Source of the DNA: Dinochytrium kinnereticum
Lineage: Eukaryota > Chytridiomycota > Chytridiomycetes > Chytridiales > Chytridiaceae
Reading direction: 5' to 3'
Assembly: GCA_027604005.1 (NCBI GenBank)
Contig: JADGJT010000202.1
Location: 8,271-41,151 of the forward strand
Length of the DNA: 32,881 bases
The number at the start of each line of letters is the position of its first letter. Position 1 is the first letter of the stretch. Under the pieces are notes generated by a model. The model saw nothing but the letters and a program-made list of their open reading frames with translations. It did not search any database and was not told the DNA's origin. Both the position numbers and the translations under genes were made by a program. This document shows positions 30,930 to 32,881 of the stretch, in pieces.

Positions 30930-32706
30930 GAGTTTTGAGTGATCCTTTGGTTGTTCCTTTTGTCTTGTTTCTGTAAGAGACTGTAGCTTGATTTTTCAGT
31001 GTTGTTTTTTTGGGGGGAGGAGAGAAAGGGCATACGTCCGATGTTGCTGACCTGGCCTTTGACTGTTTGTTTGTTGTTTTTTTTTTTGTTTTTTGGGCCT
31101 CTGAGTCTGAAACCGATAGACTTTTTTTTTGTCGTTTGCTAGCTTTAAGCGTAGCAGCCTACGGCTTACTTTTTTCTTTCAAAGTTTCGGTGTGTGCGTG
31201 TTGGCGTTTGCATAATTTGTTCACTTTTCGGTTTTGTTTCGATCCATGCGATTGTATTGGAGCTGTGGGTTATTGCTGGGTGATACCTCACTGGAGTCTC
31301 TTTATTGAGAGAGAGATCAATGTGATTGCTCTTTCTTTTTTGACGTATGTCTTCGTTTCTTTTTTTTCTTTACTTAGACACGATCTATATTGTTTTTGTG
31401 TTTATTGTGTGTTTTACTTTGTTCTTATTGAGGCATGTTGTTTTTTCTTCTTGCTTAGTTGTTCGTACTTCTGAAGAATTACAAGGATTTTAACAAAATA
31501 TTCTGTTTCGAGTGCCTTGCGCTTGGAGCTCCTTGTCTTATTTTCTACTTGTTCTTTTGTAAAGGCTATTGTTCTTCCTAACCAACTCACGAATTTGTCC
31601 AAATTAAGTACGTAAAAACAAAAGATCTTGTAAGGTTCCTGTATCTTTTAGCATTGATTATTCTCTTCCTTTTTTTACTTAGGATGCAAGTTGAAGAGAG
31701 ATCGAGAAAGTTAGCCAAGGGGCCGACACTCATTCTCCTTGTTGTTTTTTCTGTTTTTTTGACCGTCGAATTGTTCTCTTCCTCTTTGTTTTCTCCGTTT
31801 CTGTTATATTTCTTTTTTTGTTTGTCTTATTCTTCTTATTCCAGTCCCCAGATTGTGATGTTGATGCTGCGGTTGTTCACAGTTCCTGGCAATGTTTCGC
31901 GGGACGGCGCTCATATCTCCTATAAGCTTTTCGCGCTTACATGCAATGATAATTGTGGAGAGGGCAAAAGAAGGTTGGAGTACCTCTGTAAGATCATTAT
32001 ACATACCTATATTTGAAACATGTCCACCAAAATTCAGTTGAAGATCCGTTTGGGGTCACATCGCCAATTTGGTTTTAATATTTGAGAACGAGTCTTTGTA
32101 ATCTTCGATTATTCACAAAGACGTGGACATGAAGGCAAATGCTGCGTTGGCTGTTTGCTCGGCCAACCGACCCAGGTAAGAGACTGCTTTTTTGGTCAAC
32201 GTATATTTATGGATCGAGTCAAGGTGAAGATTGAGATGAACTTTTAATGAAGGATCGTATGTTTTTAAGTACTTTTGCAGAAGGAAAAAAAGGAAAAAGA
32301 GAATCATGAAAGTGCGAAACCAGACCTGCACACCAACACACAAAAAGCAAGAAGTAATAGTAACATATAGAAGAAACAAAATATGTATGGCAATCTAACC
32401 AAAAAGGGTTGTAAGAAATACCAATAAATAAAGAGTGAACGCATCACCAATTTGAAGACGAGAAGTAACGTTCAATCGACTATAGAAACTGACTTTCAAA
32501 AGACGTAAAAAGGGACATCAAGTCGGCATTTAAAAGAGGAGCACTAGGCACCGACTTGAACTGACAGAAACTTGATCATGATTTAGTTCGCACCGTCTAA
32601 CTCAACAGTCCATCTACTAAGAACGTCAGCAAAGATAAATATGAAGACAAGACTCGCAAATATGGAAACCAAAAAGACCAGAACAAAATCCCCACATACC
32701 TTATCC
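30930..32706. other. Long region with no supported gene
   Basis: It starts with the 3' flank of TIM44 and is T-rich on the + strand, with long T and G/T tracts (about 31000-31140). Small open stretches include a - strand 60-codon frame (31602-31414, reading LDKFVSWLGRTIAF and later ALETEYFVKILVILQKYEQL) and possible + strand exons at about 31682-31740, 31851-31990 and 32122-32174, the last followed by GTAAGAG. I could not join these into a gene or recognise a product. The right part probably holds the 3' UTR of the - strand gene that ends at 32707. Confidence 0.5.
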
Positions 32707-32881
32707 TTACTTATTTTTCTTGTTCTTCTTACCCTTCTTCGTCTTCTTCCCGGCTTCACTCTTCCCCACCTCACTCTTCACTTCCGCTGGCGGCGAAACA
32801 GGAGCAACTATAGACGGTTCAGACTTGCTTGGTGCCGTCTGACGCGCCTCTCCAGCCTCAAGTCTCCTAATATGTTGCAAC
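32707..32881 (-). CDS. C-terminal end of an unrecognised protein with a Lys-rich tail (partial)
   Basis: Reading leftward from the window edge, an open frame gives LQHIRRLEAGEARQTAPSKS, then a Pro/Ser/Glu stretch and GKKTKKGKKNKKNK before a TAA at 32709-32707. It has no start in the window and must continue beyond 32881. The basic C-terminal tail is common in RNA-binding and ribosome-associated proteins but is not diagnostic, so no function is assigned. The frame of the - strand ORF that overlaps it at 32774-32583 is different. Confidence 0.6.
   Translation of the reverse strand, partial: LQHIRRLEAGEARQTAPSKSEPSIVAPVSPPAEVKSEVGKSEAGKKTKKGKKNKKNK

Overview
The window is nuclear DNA of an intron-rich eukaryote. 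The evidence is protein-coding genes with many short GT-AG introns, a Tim44 gene and a vacuolar Avt3/Avt4-type amino acid transporter with the N-terminal region usual in fungi, and a mitochondrial class I release factor. An early-diverging (chytrid-like) fungus fits best, but other opisthokonts or an amoebozoan cannot be excluded from sequence alone.

About 70 percent of the window (1-22905) is a head-to-tail array of three giant paralogous genes on the + strand. Copy 1 lacks its 5' half (91-4005), copy 2 is complete (4247-12483, 37 exons, about 1976 residues) and copy 3 is complete (12820-22905, 35 exons, about 2516 residues). Architecture in order: variable N-terminus; coiled coil and helical segment; TIR domain with the putative catalytic Glu; helical domain; first LRR array; second coiled coil; a degenerate TIR-like module; second helical domain; second LRR array; ankyrin repeats; C-terminal tail that differs in each copy. 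Nearly every LRR is one exon of about 84 nt with phase 1 at both ends. Exon lengths are almost identical among copies, so the gene models check one another. No P-loop NTPase (NB-ARC or NACHT) is visible. I infer an innate-immune or self/non-self sensor family in which the LRR and ankyrin parts recognise and the TIR may signal, for example by NAD cleavage. This function is inference.

Downstream (23115-30929) lie three conserved housekeeping genes: a mitochondrial RF2-type peptide chain release factor (+), an Avt3/Avt4-like amino acid transporter (-), and Tim44 (+), the last two sharing a divergent 5' region. The interval 30930-32706 holds no gene I can support, only small unexplained open frames. 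The window ends in the C-terminal codons of a - strand gene with a lysine-rich tail.

All exon coordinates were read by eye from splice signals, reading frame and paralogue comparison. I ran no database search.
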